From the NCBI RefSeq assembly GCF_014635485.1, contig NZ_BMCX01000002.1, positions 146,396-210,395 of the forward strand: a stretch of DNA of 64,000 nt, written 5' to 3'. The notes beneath the pieces are model-generated. The model worked only from the letters and a program-made list of their open reading frames with translations. It searched no databases and was not told the origin of the DNA. Below are positions 9,066 through 17,576 of this stretch, piece by piece. The translations under genes and the position numbers were made by a program. The DNA is from Corynebacterium pelargi (lineage in GTDB: Bacteria; Actinomycetota; Actinomycetes; Mycobacteriales; Mycobacteriaceae). Position 1 is the first letter of the stretch; each line of letters starts with the position of its first letter.

Positions 9066-10376
9066 ATGAGCCGCATGCAAGCTAGCCAAGAACGCCTCGC
9101 GGTCCCAGGGCCTTCACCTGAAGACGAAGCAGCGCGACGCAAGACACTTCGCAACCACAAGCTCTTTGCCACCAGCTTGTTGGGCGTTGCAGCCGTGATC
9201 TTCTTAAGTTGCCAGTGGTACACCGCAGCCACAGACCCCACTCCGGTGTGGGTGGGATTTCTTCGCGCAGCCGCCGAAGCCGGCATGGTGGGCGGCCTAG
9301 CAGACTGGTTCGCCGTCACCGCGCTATTTCGCTATCCACTCGGGCTTAAAATTCCGCACACCGCGATTGTGAAGCGCAAGAAGGATCAGGTGGGCGAGGC
9401 GCTGAGCGACTTCGTGGCAGAAAACTTCCTCAACGCCACGCTGATTACCCAAAAGATCCAAAGCGCTAACCTGCCCAGCCACATCGCCAATTGGTTGGTG
9501 CAGCCCGCGAACGCCGATCGCGTGTCCAAAGAGGTTGGAAAATTCACCGCGAGGGTGGTGCGAGCGCTCGATCCCGATGATGCCGAGGCGGTGATCCGCA
9601 CGGCGGTCGTCGACAAGCTCAAAGAGCCAGCGTGGGGTCCTCCTGTGGGCAAGCTGCTTGAAGACCTCATCAAGGGCGGCCAGGTGGAGCCGGTGGTAGA
9701 TCAGCTTGTGCACTGGCTGCACGTCAAGGCTTTGGGCTCGGAGGCGTTGATTGTGCGCCTTCTCGATGAGCGTGCCCCGAGCTGGGCGCCGAAGTTCGTC
9801 AACGAGCTGGTCGGTGACAGGGTCTATCGCGAGCTTATTCAGTGGACAGCTGCCGTGGATCGCGATAAAAACCATGAGGCGCGCCAAGCTATTCGACGTT
9901 TCCTGCACCAGTTCTCAGAGGACCTTCAACATGATCCCGCCATGATTGCCAAGGTGGAGGAAATCAAACACGACGTCATGACCAGCGAACCGATGCAAAA
10001 TATCGCAGCGACCCTGTGGGATAAAGCCTCGGCCACCATCATTGATACCGCCGAAGATCCTCACTCGATCCTTCGCCAAAAAACCCGAGAGCTCTCCTTG
10101 GAGTGGGGTCACCGCCTGCACGAGGATGCCGATGTGCGCAATGCGCTGGATCGACGCATCACCAAGGCCGCCGCCTTCCTGGCGGACAATTATGCAGAAG
10201 AAGTGACCTCGATTATCTCCGAGACGATCGAGCGCTGGGATGCCGATGAAGCAGCCGACAAGATTGAGCTTATGGTGGGCAAGGATCTGCAGTACATCAG
10301 GCTCAACGGCACCATCGTTGGTGCGATTGCAGGATTAGCCATTTACACTGTGTCCTACCTGTTGTTTGGCGTATAA
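9066..10376 (+). CDS. DUF445 family membrane protein
   Basis: A protein of about 436 residues of the DUF445 family, function unknown. A hydrophobic segment near residues 35-55 is followed by GGLADWFAVTALFRYPLG, the family signature. A long helical, charged middle region follows and a single hydrophobic segment closes the chain (GAIAGLAIYTVSYLLF). The ATG at 9066 and a second ATG at 9075 are both possible; CAATAAT just upstream could be a -10 box for a leaderless start. It may form an operon with the following DUF2516 gene, which starts 16 bp later. Confidence 0.85.
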   Translation: MSRMQASQERLAVPGPSPEDEAARRKTLRNHKLFATSLLGVAAVIFLSCQWYTAATDPTPVWVGFLRAAAEAGMVGGLADWFAVTALFRYPLGLKIPHTAIVKRKKDQVGEALSDFVAENFLNATLITQKIQSANLPSHIANWLVQPANADRVSKEVGKFTARVVRALDPDDAEAVIRTAVVDKLKEPAWGPPVGKLLEDLIKGGQVEPVVDQLVHWLHVKALGSEALIVRLLDERAPSWAPKFVNELVGDRVYRELIQWTAAVDRDKNHEARQAIRRFLHQFSEDLQHDPAMIAKVEEIKHDVMTSEPMQNIAATLWDKASATIIDTAEDPHSILRQKTRELSLEWGHRLHEDADVRNALDRRITKAAAFLADNYAEEVTSIISETIERWDADEAADKIELMVGKDLQYIRLNGTIVGAIAGLAIYTVSYLLFGV

Positions 10377-10392
10377 AAACCGAAAGAACCCT

Positions 10393-10689
10393 ATGACTAT
10401 TGCCTCTATTTACATGCTGCTGCGCTACGCCATCTTCACCTTCAAGCTGCTCATCGTTGCAGCCGGCGCGATTGGTGCAGTGCTCAGCGCTTCTACCCGC
10501 GGCGATGCCTTCCAAGTAGCGGATCGCCAAGACAAGTGGGTGTGGGTAGGCCTGCTGGCTGGATCTGCCGTCGTGCAGCTTCTGCCCATCCCCTTCCTCT
10601 CCTGGATCGGCATCGTCATCATCGGCCTGTACTGGTTCGATGTTCGCCCCCAGATCAAAAACATCCTCGACGGCAACTACGGCTGGTAA
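10393..10689 (+). CDS. DUF2516 family small membrane protein
   Basis: A 98-residue protein with three hydrophobic stretches (about 5-30, 55-70 and 72-85) ending in YWFDVRPQIKNI, as in DUF2516 proteins of Corynebacterium and Mycobacterium. Function is unknown. The ATG at 10393 has GAAAG upstream; an extension to 10366 would overlap the preceding gene and looks unlikely. It lies between the DUF445 gene and the DeoC-like gene with short spacers on both sides, suggesting one operon. Confidence 0.8.
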   Translation: MTIASIYMLLRYAIFTFKLLIVAAGAIGAVLSASTRGDAFQVADRQDKWVWVGLLAGSAVVQLLPIPFLSWIGIVIIGLYWFDVRPQIKNILDGNYGW

Positions 10690-10701
10690 ACGCGAGGCAC
10701 C

Positions 10702-11421
10702 GTGGACATTCCCATCAGCGCCCTGCTGCTTGAACCCACAGCGAGCTTTCAAAGCGTGCGCGAAGCCTGCCACAACGCAGCGGCGCAGGGCATCGGGGTA
10801 GTGGTGCCACCGAGCTTGCTGCGAGCCGTACCGGGCGAGCAGGATCCCAGCCAGCAAGGCCCCAGCAAGCCAGGCGCCAGTGAGGCAGGCGCCAGCCAGC
10901 ACGACGCGCCACAGCACGGCCACCACGGTGCCGAGCTCAACGCCCGCCAGCGCCCCCAGGAGGCTCCCACGCAGCCTCAGGTTGCCAGCGTGGCCGGATA
11001 CCCAAGCGGCCAGCACCACGGCCTCATCAAAGCCTCAGAAGCGCGCCTGGCGGTACAAGAAGGCGCCAGCACGGTGGCGGTGGTGCCCGAATACGCCAAT
11101 ATCGCGGCCTTCAACTCCACCGGATTCATCACAGAGATCGCCACAGTACGCGAAGCCATTCCGCATCCCGCGCAGCTCGCCGTCTTCCTCGACACCACCA
11201 TCTTTGATGCCCAACACCTGCAATGGGCTGCCCGCCAGCTCACCCCCATCGGCATCGATGCCATCGTCTCGGGGATCACCGACAGCACCGCCGAAGGGGT
11301 GCGGCATCTAAGCCAGCACAGTGCGGTGCCGGTGATTGCGGTGTGTGGCAATGAACAAGCCCCCGCCATGGTGGAGGCGGGGGCTCAGGGGCTCTGGATC
11401 ACCCATCTTCTAGATATATAG
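10702..11421 (+). CDS. DeoC-like protein lacking aldolase lysines, with Gln/Pro/His-rich insert
   Basis: Resembles deoxyribose-phosphate aldolase, in the place where C. glutamicum carries a second deoC. The segment SVAGYPSGQHHGLIKASEA matches the DeoC strand that reads SVAGFPSGKH in true enzymes, and the barrel order seems kept to the end. However, the lysine that forms the Schiff base (KTSTGF in DeoC) is replaced by DAIVSGI, and the second lysine region reads LAVFLDTT. Residues 44-93 are low-complexity (many Gln, Pro, Ser, His, Ala) between the first strands. The GTG at 10702 is 12 bp after the previous gene. Aldolase activity is unlikely; a pseudoenzyme role or gene decay are both possible. 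Confidence 0.7.
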   Translation: MDIPISALLLEPTASFQSVREACHNAAAQGIGVVVPPSLLRAVPGEQDPSQQGPSKPGASEAGASQHDAPQHGHHGAELNARQRPQEAPTQPQVASVAGYPSGQHHGLIKASEARLAVQEGASTVAVVPEYANIAAFNSTGFITEIATVREAIPHPAQLAVFLDTTIFDAQHLQWAARQLTPIGIDAIVSGITDSTAEGVRHLSQHSAVPVIAVCGNEQAPAMVEAGAQGLWITHLLDI

Positions 11422-11430
11422 CTAGAAGAT
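11405..11430. terminator. Perfect hairpin spanning both convergent stop codons
   Basis: ATCTTCTAG (11405-11413) and CTAGAAGAT (11422-11430) form a perfect 9-bp stem with an 8-nt AT loop. The stop of the DeoC-like gene lies in the loop, and the stop of the DUF2993 gene begins at the outer base. It may act as a bidirectional terminator, though it is AT-rich and has no clear U-run. Confidence 0.45.
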
Positions 11431-12257
11431 TAGACAGAAGGCCCGAAGTTATTTTCGGCAGATAGCTCATTGAGGTCGATATCGTGGCCTTCGAGCTCAA
11501 CTTCCATCCCGTCGTCTAAGACCTTGATGCCTTTAAATTCCAGGCCAACGTCGATGCTGCCTGCGGCCTGCTTGAAGGCTTGGGTGAGGGCATCGGACAC
11601 GCTCGATGGGAGGCTAAAGCCCAACACTGAGGTGTTCTTGGCTACGAAGGTGAGCTGTCCATCTTTCACGCGGGGTTCGAGCTCAATATTGGCTGCACCA
11701 TTGCTGATTTCTACTTCCATGGTGCCGTTTTGGGGGTGCGACTGCACATCGCTGATGCTCACGGTGTTTTGGATGAGCTTGCCCGCCAAGGATTCCAGCA
11801 GGTTGGCGTCTGGGGCTGGCTCTTGTGGCAACGCGCCGTCGAGGTAGACCTGCAGGTTGGCCAGGAGGAACTCGTTGCTGAGCTGCGTGGTTAATTGCAG
11901 ATCCTGAGCAATGAGGTGATCGGGGTCGCTGATATCCAGGTGCTCGATCATGATGTGCGCATCGGGGGTACCGCTGATCACGGGCACGGCGTTGGGGTCT
12001 GCTGGCCGCTCAATCTTGACGGTATCTGGGGTAGTGATTTCTACCTGGTCTACGTCTTTTTGCAGCATCCCCAGCAGCAGCGGCGAGGATCCAAGGGATA
12101 CTTCGGCTTGGCGGCCATCGGCACTTTGGCCAACTTCATCGCGGATTTGCTTGGTCACATACCAGCGGGCGCCAAATTCGCTACCAATGAGCACAATAAG
12201 CAGCACCGCGAGGATGCTTAAGACGACTTTGAAAATTCCTGATGATGATTTGCTCAC
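11430..12257 (-). CDS. DUF2993 (LmeA-like) lipid-binding membrane-anchored protein
   Basis: A 275-residue protein with one N-terminal membrane anchor (VVLSILAVLLIVLIGSEFGARW) followed by an extracytoplasmic DUF2993 domain. In mycobacteria the family member LmeA binds phospholipid and affects lipomannan elongation; a similar envelope role here is inference. The GTG at 12257 (VSKSSSGIF) begins right before the anchor; an upstream in-frame start at 12305 would only add residues lacking family features. The next gene upstream on the same strand, a methyltransferase, ends 48 bp before this start. Confidence 0.8.
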   Translation of the reverse strand: MSKSSSGIFKVVLSILAVLLIVLIGSEFGARWYVTKQIRDEVGQSADGRQAEVSLGSSPLLLGMLQKDVDQVEITTPDTVKIERPADPNAVPVISGTPDAHIMIEHLDISDPDHLIAQDLQLTTQLSNEFLLANLQVYLDGALPQEPAPDANLLESLAGKLIQNTVSISDVQSHPQNGTMEVEISNGAANIELEPRVKDGQLTFVAKNTSVLGFSLPSSVSDALTQAFKQAAGSIDVGLEFKGIKVLDDGMEVELEGHDIDLNELSAENNFGPSV

Positions 12258-12304
12258 GTAGCTAAGAGTGCCTGATTTCGCTACAAAACGCCATGAGCCA
12301 AGCA

Positions 12305-13141
12305 CTAAGGCTTGGAGTCATCTTGCTCCGCTGCGACCAATGACCAGGGAACTTCAAAAAGATTATCGCTTCTTCGGTGCCGCTGTGCTGCGATGCCGAG
12401 CTCTGTTGCTACCAGGCGTTGTGTTTCGCGCCAGCGTTGTCGCGGACCAAAAGGAGCCAGGGCCACGGTGTGATCCCAGGCGCGGTCGAGCCGCTGGAGC
12501 AGTGTATGAATCTTTTCGCCGGGCACATTGCGGTGGATCAACGCTTTGGGGAGGCGTTCTGCAAGCTCTGAGGGGTAATCGGTATGCAGCGGATCCCAGG
12601 CGAGGGTGAGCGTGCGTGGCCCGTGGGCATCGAGGGTGATCCAGGTGCTGCGTCGGCCAAGCTCATCGCAGGTGCCTTCGATAAAAAGCCCACCGGGGGC
12701 TAGCCTGCTGCACACGGTATGCCAGGCATCGTGTACTTGGTTCACGTCGTATTGGCGCAACACATTAAAGGCTCGCACCAGGTGCGGCCTATGGCCTGCG
12801 AGCTCGAAACCGCCCAAACCAAAGCGCACGCCCTGCTGTGCCGGTTGGATTCTTTCGGGTGCGATCTCTAGGCCAAGGACGTCGATATCGGGCCGAATTC
12901 GCCTGAGCCACTGTGCCCATTCCACGGTGGTGGTTGCAGAGGCGCCGTAGCCTAAGTCGATGGCAAGGGGGTCGTTGGCGTGCTTGAGTAGGCGCTGGAT
13001 CTCGGGGTTATTGGCCATCCACCGGTCGCAGCGCCGCAGGCGGTTTTGGTTGGTGGTGCCTCTGGTGATCACGCCGATGGGACGCGAAGGCCGACCAGCC
13101 CGAGCGAATTCGGCTCGCTTATTGTGGGCGTGGTCGGCCAT
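12305..13141 (-). CDS. SAM-dependent class I methyltransferase-like protein
   Basis: A 278-residue protein. IDLGYGASATTTVEWA gives the glycine-rich AdoMet motif I, and VLGLEIAPERI gives motif II with an acidic residue for the ribose. GGLFIEGTCDELGRR aligns with later core strands. The N-terminal RPIGVITRGTTNQNRLRRCDRW is a conserved lead-in of an actinobacterial subfamily. The substrate is unknown. It is followed on the same strand by the DUF2993 gene, as in C. glutamicum. Start ATG at 13139-13141. Confidence 0.75.
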   Translation of the reverse strand: MADHAHNKRAEFARAGRPSRPIGVITRGTTNQNRLRRCDRWMANNPEIQRLLKHANDPLAIDLGYGASATTTVEWAQWLRRIRPDIDVLGLEIAPERIQPAQQGVRFGLGGFELAGHRPHLVRAFNVLRQYDVNQVHDAWHTVCSRLAPGGLFIEGTCDELGRRSTWITLDAHGPRTLTLAWDPLHTDYPSELAERLPKALIHRNVPGEKIHTLLQRLDRAWDHTVALAPFGPRQRWRETQRLVATELGIAAQRHRRSDNLFEVPWSLVAAEQDDSKP

Positions 13142-13165
13142 GGGGTGTTTCGGGTGCCTAAAGGC

Positions 13166-13669
13166 TTAGAGGTTGTCGTTAATCCACTGTTCGGTGAGGT
13201 TGCCTTCATTATTGAAAAGCTCACCAAGTGCCTCGGCTACCTTCGGTTCGATAGCGCCACCCATGAAGGGGATGTTCACGGTGACTTCGTTGGCGTAATC
13301 AAGCACGGTGGTATCGCCCTCGCCGCGCATGCTGATCTCACCCTTGAAGTCCACAGGGGTGCCTTTCACATCGGCGGTGTAGGAGTGCTTGGCGTTGTCG
13401 CCTTCGAGTGCACCAACGTTGACTACGCGCTTCACCTTCAGGGATTGGCTGATCATTCCGCGGACAGCTTCGGGCAGGAGTTCTTGGGGGAGCACTTCAA
13501 AGAGGGTGGCTACTGCGCCGCCGTCTGCTTCGGTGAATTCATGTACCTGGCCCGGCTCGGGGGAAAGGTGCTGGGTGACGTAGGCCCAGTAGTCGGCGTT
13601 GGTGAGTGCTTCATGCACCTTATTCGCCGGTTGTGCGATGGTTACAGTGTTCTCGCTTCGTGTCGTCAT
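13166..13669 (-). CDS. DUF2505 (START/Bet v1-like) protein
   Basis: A 167-residue cytosolic protein whose length and pattern fit DUF2505: an N-terminal helix after VTIAQPANKVHEALTNADYW, a run of beta strands and a long C-terminal helix. The fold normally makes a hydrophobic pocket for a lipid or other ligand. No catalytic residue can be named. Its stop is 24 bp from the methyltransferase start on the same strand, suggesting cotranscription. The ATG at 13669 lies only 23 bp from the divergent murB start. Confidence 0.75.
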   Translation of the reverse strand: MTTRSENTVTIAQPANKVHEALTNADYWAYVTQHLSPEPGQVHEFTEADGGAVATLFEVLPQELLPEAVRGMISQSLKVKRVVNVGALEGDNAKHSYTADVKGTPVDFKGEISMRGEGDTTVLDYANEVTVNIPFMGGAIEPKVAEALGELFNNEGNLTEQWINDNL

Positions 13670-13692
13670 GCGTACAGACTACCTTTGATGGT

Positions 13693-14820
13693 GTGGCAAA
13701 TACATTGTTGGATCCTCACTACGAAGAAATCTTCGAGCAGGCAGCGGCCTTCGACTCGGTCACCCGTGGCCAGGAGCCCTTTGCTCAACTGACTACCTTG
13801 CACCTCGGTGGCACGCCCTTGGCGAGTTTTCGCTGCTTTTCTCAGCAGGCAGCCGTTGAGGTAGTCAAGCTTTTCGACGCCCACCGCATCCCCTTGCTGG
13901 TGGTTGGCGGAGGATCCAATCTGGTGGTTGCCGATGGCGATGTGCCATTGGCCGCTGTGATTCTCGACTTCGATGCCATCGATATTGATGCCCACTCCGC
14001 ACGGCTTCGTGCCGATGCGGGCGCGGTATGGGATGAGGTCGTGGAAACTGCCGTGGCTGCTGGTTTAGGCGGCATTGAGTGCCTCTCGGGCATTCCCGGC
14101 AGCGCCGGGGCCACCCCGGTGCAAAATGTTGGCGCCTACGGCTGCGAAATTGCCGATGTCTTGGTGGAAGTCACCTTGTATGACAGGCAGCGTGGCCAAA
14201 TTGTCACCGCTGAGGCTTCAGAGCTGGATCTTGCCTATCGCTACTCCAACCTGAAATTTACCCAGCGTGCGGTGGTGCTCGATATCACCTTGCAGCTTCA
14301 CAACGATGGCCTTTCTGCCCCGCTGCGCTTTGGAGAGCTTGCTAGAAGGCTCGACGCAGAAGCCGAACAACGCCTCCCCATTGCCGATGTGCGCGATGCG
14401 GTCTTGGCGCTTCGCCGCGGCAAGGGCATGGTGTATCAAGCATCGGATCACGATACGTGGTCTGCGGGATCCTTCTTTACCAACCCGATCCTCAGCCCCG
14501 AGCAGGCCAAGCAGGTGCGCGAGGCGGTGGCGACAACGCTGGGCGAAGAACTAGCAAGTACCATGCCCGCCTTTGAGGTAGCAGGCGGCGTCAAGCTTTC
14601 TGCCGCCTGGCTGATTGATAAAGCCGGCTTTACTAAGGGCTACCCAGGCCCTGAGGCCCCGGCCAGGCTTTCAACCAAGCACACCCTCGCCTTGACTAAC
14701 CGTGGAAACGCAAGCACCGCGGATCTCGTGGCTTTGGCGCGAGATGTCCGCGGTGGGGTGGCTCAGGTCTTTGGCGTCACCCTAGAGCCTGAGCCAGTCT
14801 GGGTTGGGGTGAGCATTTAG
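13693..14820 (+). CDS. murB: UDP-N-acetylenolpyruvoylglucosamine reductase
   Basis: FAD enzyme reducing UDP-GlcNAc-enolpyruvate to UDP-MurNAc in the cytosolic steps of peptidoglycan synthesis. FAD-binding GGGSNLVVADG begins at residue 72, SGIPGSAGATPVQNVGAYG is the flavin loop, YRYSNLKF marks a type I enzyme, GSFFTNPI holds the catalytic Ser and EPVWVG the closing Glu. The protein is 375 residues from the GTG at 13693. A longer reading from 13606 would overlap the divergent gene, so I prefer the GTG. The stop overlaps the tail of fadD on the other strand by 4 bp. Confidence 0.93.
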   Translation: MANTLLDPHYEEIFEQAAAFDSVTRGQEPFAQLTTLHLGGTPLASFRCFSQQAAVEVVKLFDAHRIPLLVVGGGSNLVVADGDVPLAAVILDFDAIDIDAHSARLRADAGAVWDEVVETAVAAGLGGIECLSGIPGSAGATPVQNVGAYGCEIADVLVEVTLYDRQRGQIVTAEASELDLAYRYSNLKFTQRAVVLDITLQLHNDGLSAPLRFGELARRLDAEAEQRLPIADVRDAVLALRRGKGMVYQASDHDTWSAGSFFTNPILSPEQAKQVREAVATTLGEELASTMPAFEVAGGVKLSAAWLIDKAGFTKGYPGPEAPARLSTKHTLALTNRGNASTADLVALARDVRGGVAQVFGVTLEPEPVWVGVSI

Positions 14821-16523
14821 CGCTTGAGCTTTTTCAGCAGCTCTTCTTGCACGTCGCGGCGGCGCACCTTGCCAAGCTGATCCTTGGGCAGTTCCTCAAA
14901 GTGGTAGAAGGTGCGCGGAACCTTGTAGCGGGTGAGATTCTCGCGGCAGTATTCCTTGATGCCCTCCGGGTCGAGCGCCGCACCGGCATTTAAGGTGATG
15001 GCGGCTACGACCTGCTCGGAGCCATCGCCGCGGGGAAGTCCCACCACGGTGGCTTCGACGATATCGGGGTGGCTTCGCAGCACCTCTTCTACTTCCGCCG
15101 GGTACACATTGAACCCACCGGTGATAATCACTTCTTTGATGCGCGCTACCAGGCGGATAAACCCATCGGGCTCCATGATTCCCACGTCGCCGGTGCGGTA
15201 CCAACCGTCGTGGAAGCTGGCCTCGGTAGCTTCGGGGTTATTTAGATACCCGGCAAATACCTGCGGGCCGCGAACAAGCACCTCGCCTTCTTCGCCATCA
15301 GGCATTGACTCATCCAAGTTCTCCGGGTTGGCAATGCGGATCTCGGTATCGGGGAAGGGGATACCCACATAGCCGGGTCGGCGATCCGAGCTCATGGGAT
15401 TACCAACGATGATGGGCGAGGTTTCAGTGAGCCCATAGCCTTCAACCAGCAGCCCGCCGGTGAGCTTTTCCCAACGCTCCACCGTGTCGGTGGGCAGCGT
15501 GGAGGCACCGGAAAATGAGTTGCGCACACCGGAGATCGAGATATTCTTCGCCTCGGCCGCCTCCACGATCTTCTGATACAAGGTGGGCACGCCAGGAACC
15601 CAGGTGGGGGTGTGCTTCTTCATGATCTTCATAATCAGCGGGATCTGTGGTGCGGGCAGCAGCACGATCTCGCCGCCGATATACACCGCCAGGTTCAACA
15701 CGATGGTGATGCCATAGGCGTGGAACATCGGCAATGCGCCAAGCAGGCGTTCGTCTTGATCGCCAAGGCCTTGCACCCACGCCTTGCCCTGGAGCAGGTT
15801 GGCAAAAAGCCCGCCGTGGGTCAGTTGTGCGCCCTTCGGTGCGCCGGTGGTGCCAGAGGTGTAGAGCACCAAGGCCACGGAGTCTTTTGTTACCTCGGGG
15901 CAGGAGACGACGTCGTCACCATTGCCACCAAGGGCGGGGCCGATGAGCACATTCCAGGGCACGGTGTTCGGCGCATCGGCGCTGAGTGCATCGCGTTGCT
16001 TGCGAATCATCGGCACTGGCAGCTTCAGCGCAAAACGCTGTACCGAGGGCATGGCGTCGATCATATTGACGGAAACGATCGTCTCCAGCGGGGTGGTGCG
16101 ACGCAGCTTTTCTAGCGTAGAAGCGGCCTTATCCCACACGATGGCCACGCGAGCCTTGTGGTCTTTAAACGGCCCTTCGAGCTCGTGGGCGGTGTACAAG
16201 GGATTGTGCTCGACCACGGTGGCGCCGAGCTTGAGCACTGCAAAGTATGCGGCGATGTGCTGTGGGCAGTTGGGCAACACGATGGCCACGTGATCGCCGG
16301 GGCGCACACCCAGGGCGCGCAGGCCGGCGGCTGCGGAGCGCACGCGCTTATCCAGCTCGCCATAGGTCATCTGGCGGCCAAAGAAATAGGTGGCTGGCTT
16401 ATTGGCGTTGATCTCGAGGTTGTGATCATAAATATCCAACAAGGTGGTATCGCCGTACTCCAGCGTTGGGGGAGTCCAATCGCCGTAGTACTGCAGCCAT
16501 GATTTCTTTTCTAACGCTGACAT
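14817..16523 (-). CDS. fadD: Long-chain fatty acid-CoA ligase
   Basis: ANL-superfamily acyl-CoA synthetase that activates fatty acids with ATP and CoA. The AMP-binding loop LVLYTSGTTGAPKGA lies at residues 218-232, followed by GYGLTETSP, the hinge YRTGDVGIMEPDGFIRLVAR, ITGGFNVYPAEVEE, and a C-terminal GKVRRRD that holds the adenylation lysine. At 568 residues it is full length. A good GGAAGT ribosome site precedes the ATG at 16523. An inverted repeat upstream may be an operator. Confidence 0.92.
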   Translation of the reverse strand: MSALEKKSWLQYYGDWTPPTLEYGDTTLLDIYDHNLEINANKPATYFFGRQMTYGELDKRVRSAAAGLRALGVRPGDHVAIVLPNCPQHIAAYFAVLKLGATVVEHNPLYTAHELEGPFKDHKARVAIVWDKAASTLEKLRRTTPLETIVSVNMIDAMPSVQRFALKLPVPMIRKQRDALSADAPNTVPWNVLIGPALGGNGDDVVSCPEVTKDSVALVLYTSGTTGAPKGAQLTHGGLFANLLQGKAWVQGLGDQDERLLGALPMFHAYGITIVLNLAVYIGGEIVLLPAPQIPLIMKIMKKHTPTWVPGVPTLYQKIVEAAEAKNISISGVRNSFSGASTLPTDTVERWEKLTGGLLVEGYGLTETSPIIVGNPMSSDRRPGYVGIPFPDTEIRIANPENLDESMPDGEEGEVLVRGPQVFAGYLNNPEATEASFHDGWYRTGDVGIMEPDGFIRLVARIKEVIITGGFNVYPAEVEEVLRSHPDIVEATVVGLPRGDGSEQVVAAITLNAGAALDPEGIKEYCRENLTRYKVPRTFYHFEELPKDQLGKVRRRDVQEELLKKLKR

Positions 16524-16573
16524 GCCACTTCCTTATTGGTGGTTGAGTAGTGCGAGGTTTGCACGCAGGCTTA

Positions 16574-16589
16574 GTTACCCTAGCGTAAC
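16574..16589. promoter_or_regulatory. Inverted repeat upstream of fadD
   Basis: GTTAC-CCTAGC-GTAAC is a perfect 5-6-5 inverted repeat 51-66 bp before the fadD start. On the minus strand its centre reads TAGGGT, which could be a -10 box, so a bound repressor would block fadD transcription. Confidence 0.4.
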
Positions 16590-16736
16590 CCCGGATCTGG
16601 CCGAGGTGCCACACCACGATGAGATTTTTACTTTCTTTTCTACCTGAAAATGATAAGACGCTGCGCTAAGCAACCGCAGCACACAATGTGCCCGAATACA
16701 CTCCCCGGGAAGTTTTCACTGCGCTCAGGCCAGGAT

Positions 16737-16742
16737 TACCCT
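16737..16742 (+). promoter_or_regulatory. Candidate -10 box of the mutarotase-like gene
   Basis: TACCCT lies exactly 7 nt before the ATG at 16750, the spacing expected for a leaderless mRNA. Confidence 0.45.
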
Positions 16743-16749
16743 CGAGTGC

Positions 16750-17532
16750 ATGTCCAATGACAATGTCGAAACCCCCTCAGTGCTCGCGCATGCAGGCATG
16801 CGCATCAGCCCCGCCGGTGGGCATATCACCAGCGCAACGACAGGTCACGGCGAACTCTTCTATCTCTCCGGGAAGTCTCGCTTCGGTGTTGGCGAATCCA
16901 TCCGTGGCGGCGTGCCGGTGATCGCCCCCTGGTTTGGGGGATTGCTTGCCAAAAGCCCCTCCCATGGCTGGGCGCGCCGGGAGCTTTGGAATGTTGAACA
17001 AAAACCTCAAGGCTTCGTAGCCAAACTGCGCCACGACGATGTCTGCCTTGAGCTCAAAGCCAGGATCGAGGATGAGGAACTCACCATCACCCTCGAAGCC
17101 ATCAATAGGGGCTCGTGCCCCACCACGGCGCAATTCGCCCTGCACCCATACTTCGCGGTGGGGGATATTGAATCGACCGTGCTGCGCGGCCTTGGCGGCA
17201 CCCGCGCTTTGGATCAGCTCAGCGGCCAGGAATGCTCCCTGCCCAAGGAGTTGCGCATCCAAGGTCAAGTAGACCTGATTGCCCACGAGTCGCGTCGCGT
17301 CGTTATCGACGATGGTGTGCGCCGCATTGTGGTGTCTCCCATCGGGGCAGACGCCACGGTGGTGTGGAATCCGGGTGAGGAGAAAGCCTCCACCATGGAC
17401 GATGTTGGCGCTGGTGAGTGGCGGAAGTTCCTCTGCGTGGAACCTGCCCTTCTTGGAGAAAACCTCAAGGGTGTGCGCCTTCGTAGCGGCGATGCCGTAA
17501 CGGTGGGTATGCGCATTCACGTCGAGGAATAA
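16750..17532 (+). CDS. Aldose 1-epimerase family protein (hexose-6-phosphate mutarotase-like)
   Basis: A 260-residue beta-sandwich epimerase of the YeaD type, which interconverts alpha and beta anomers of hexose-6-phosphates. [12 protein letters not shown] is the family signature near residue 52, the catalytic His is in [11 protein letters not shown], and the catalytic Glu is in [11 protein letters not shown]. Length and order agree with the family. It is probably leaderless, as a -10 box lies 7 nt before the ATG. It is divergent from fadD and 44 bp ahead of mshA. The natural sugar substrate is not certain. Confidence 0.82.
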   Translation: MSNDNVETPSVLAHAGMRISPAGGHITSATTGHGELFYLSGKSRFGVGESIRGGVPVIAPWFGGLLAKSPSHGWARRELWNVEQKPQGFVAKLRHDDVCLELKARIEDEELTITLEAINRGSCPTTAQFALHPYFAVGDIESTVLRGLGGTRALDQLSGQECSLPKELRIQGQVDLIAHESRRVVIDDGVRRIVVSPIGADATVVWNPGEEKASTMDDVGAGEWRKFLCVEPALLGENLKGVRLRSGDAVTVGMRIHVEE

Positions 17533-17563
17533 GCCAGCTCCCAAGCTATCACCGGGGTGCATC

Positions 17564-17569
17564 TAGGAT
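17564..17569 (+). promoter_or_regulatory. Candidate -10 box of mshA
   Basis: TAGGAT with 7 nt to the ATG at 17577. This spacing decides the start over the ATG at 17568, which lies inside the box. Confidence 0.5.
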
Positions 17570-17576
17570 GGGCACC

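Noticed and set aside
10834-10980. CRISPR-like or tandem repeat array in the DeoC-like gene
   Set aside because: The short CCAGC-type repeats are irregular, in frame and code for the low-complexity insert. No spacer pattern.
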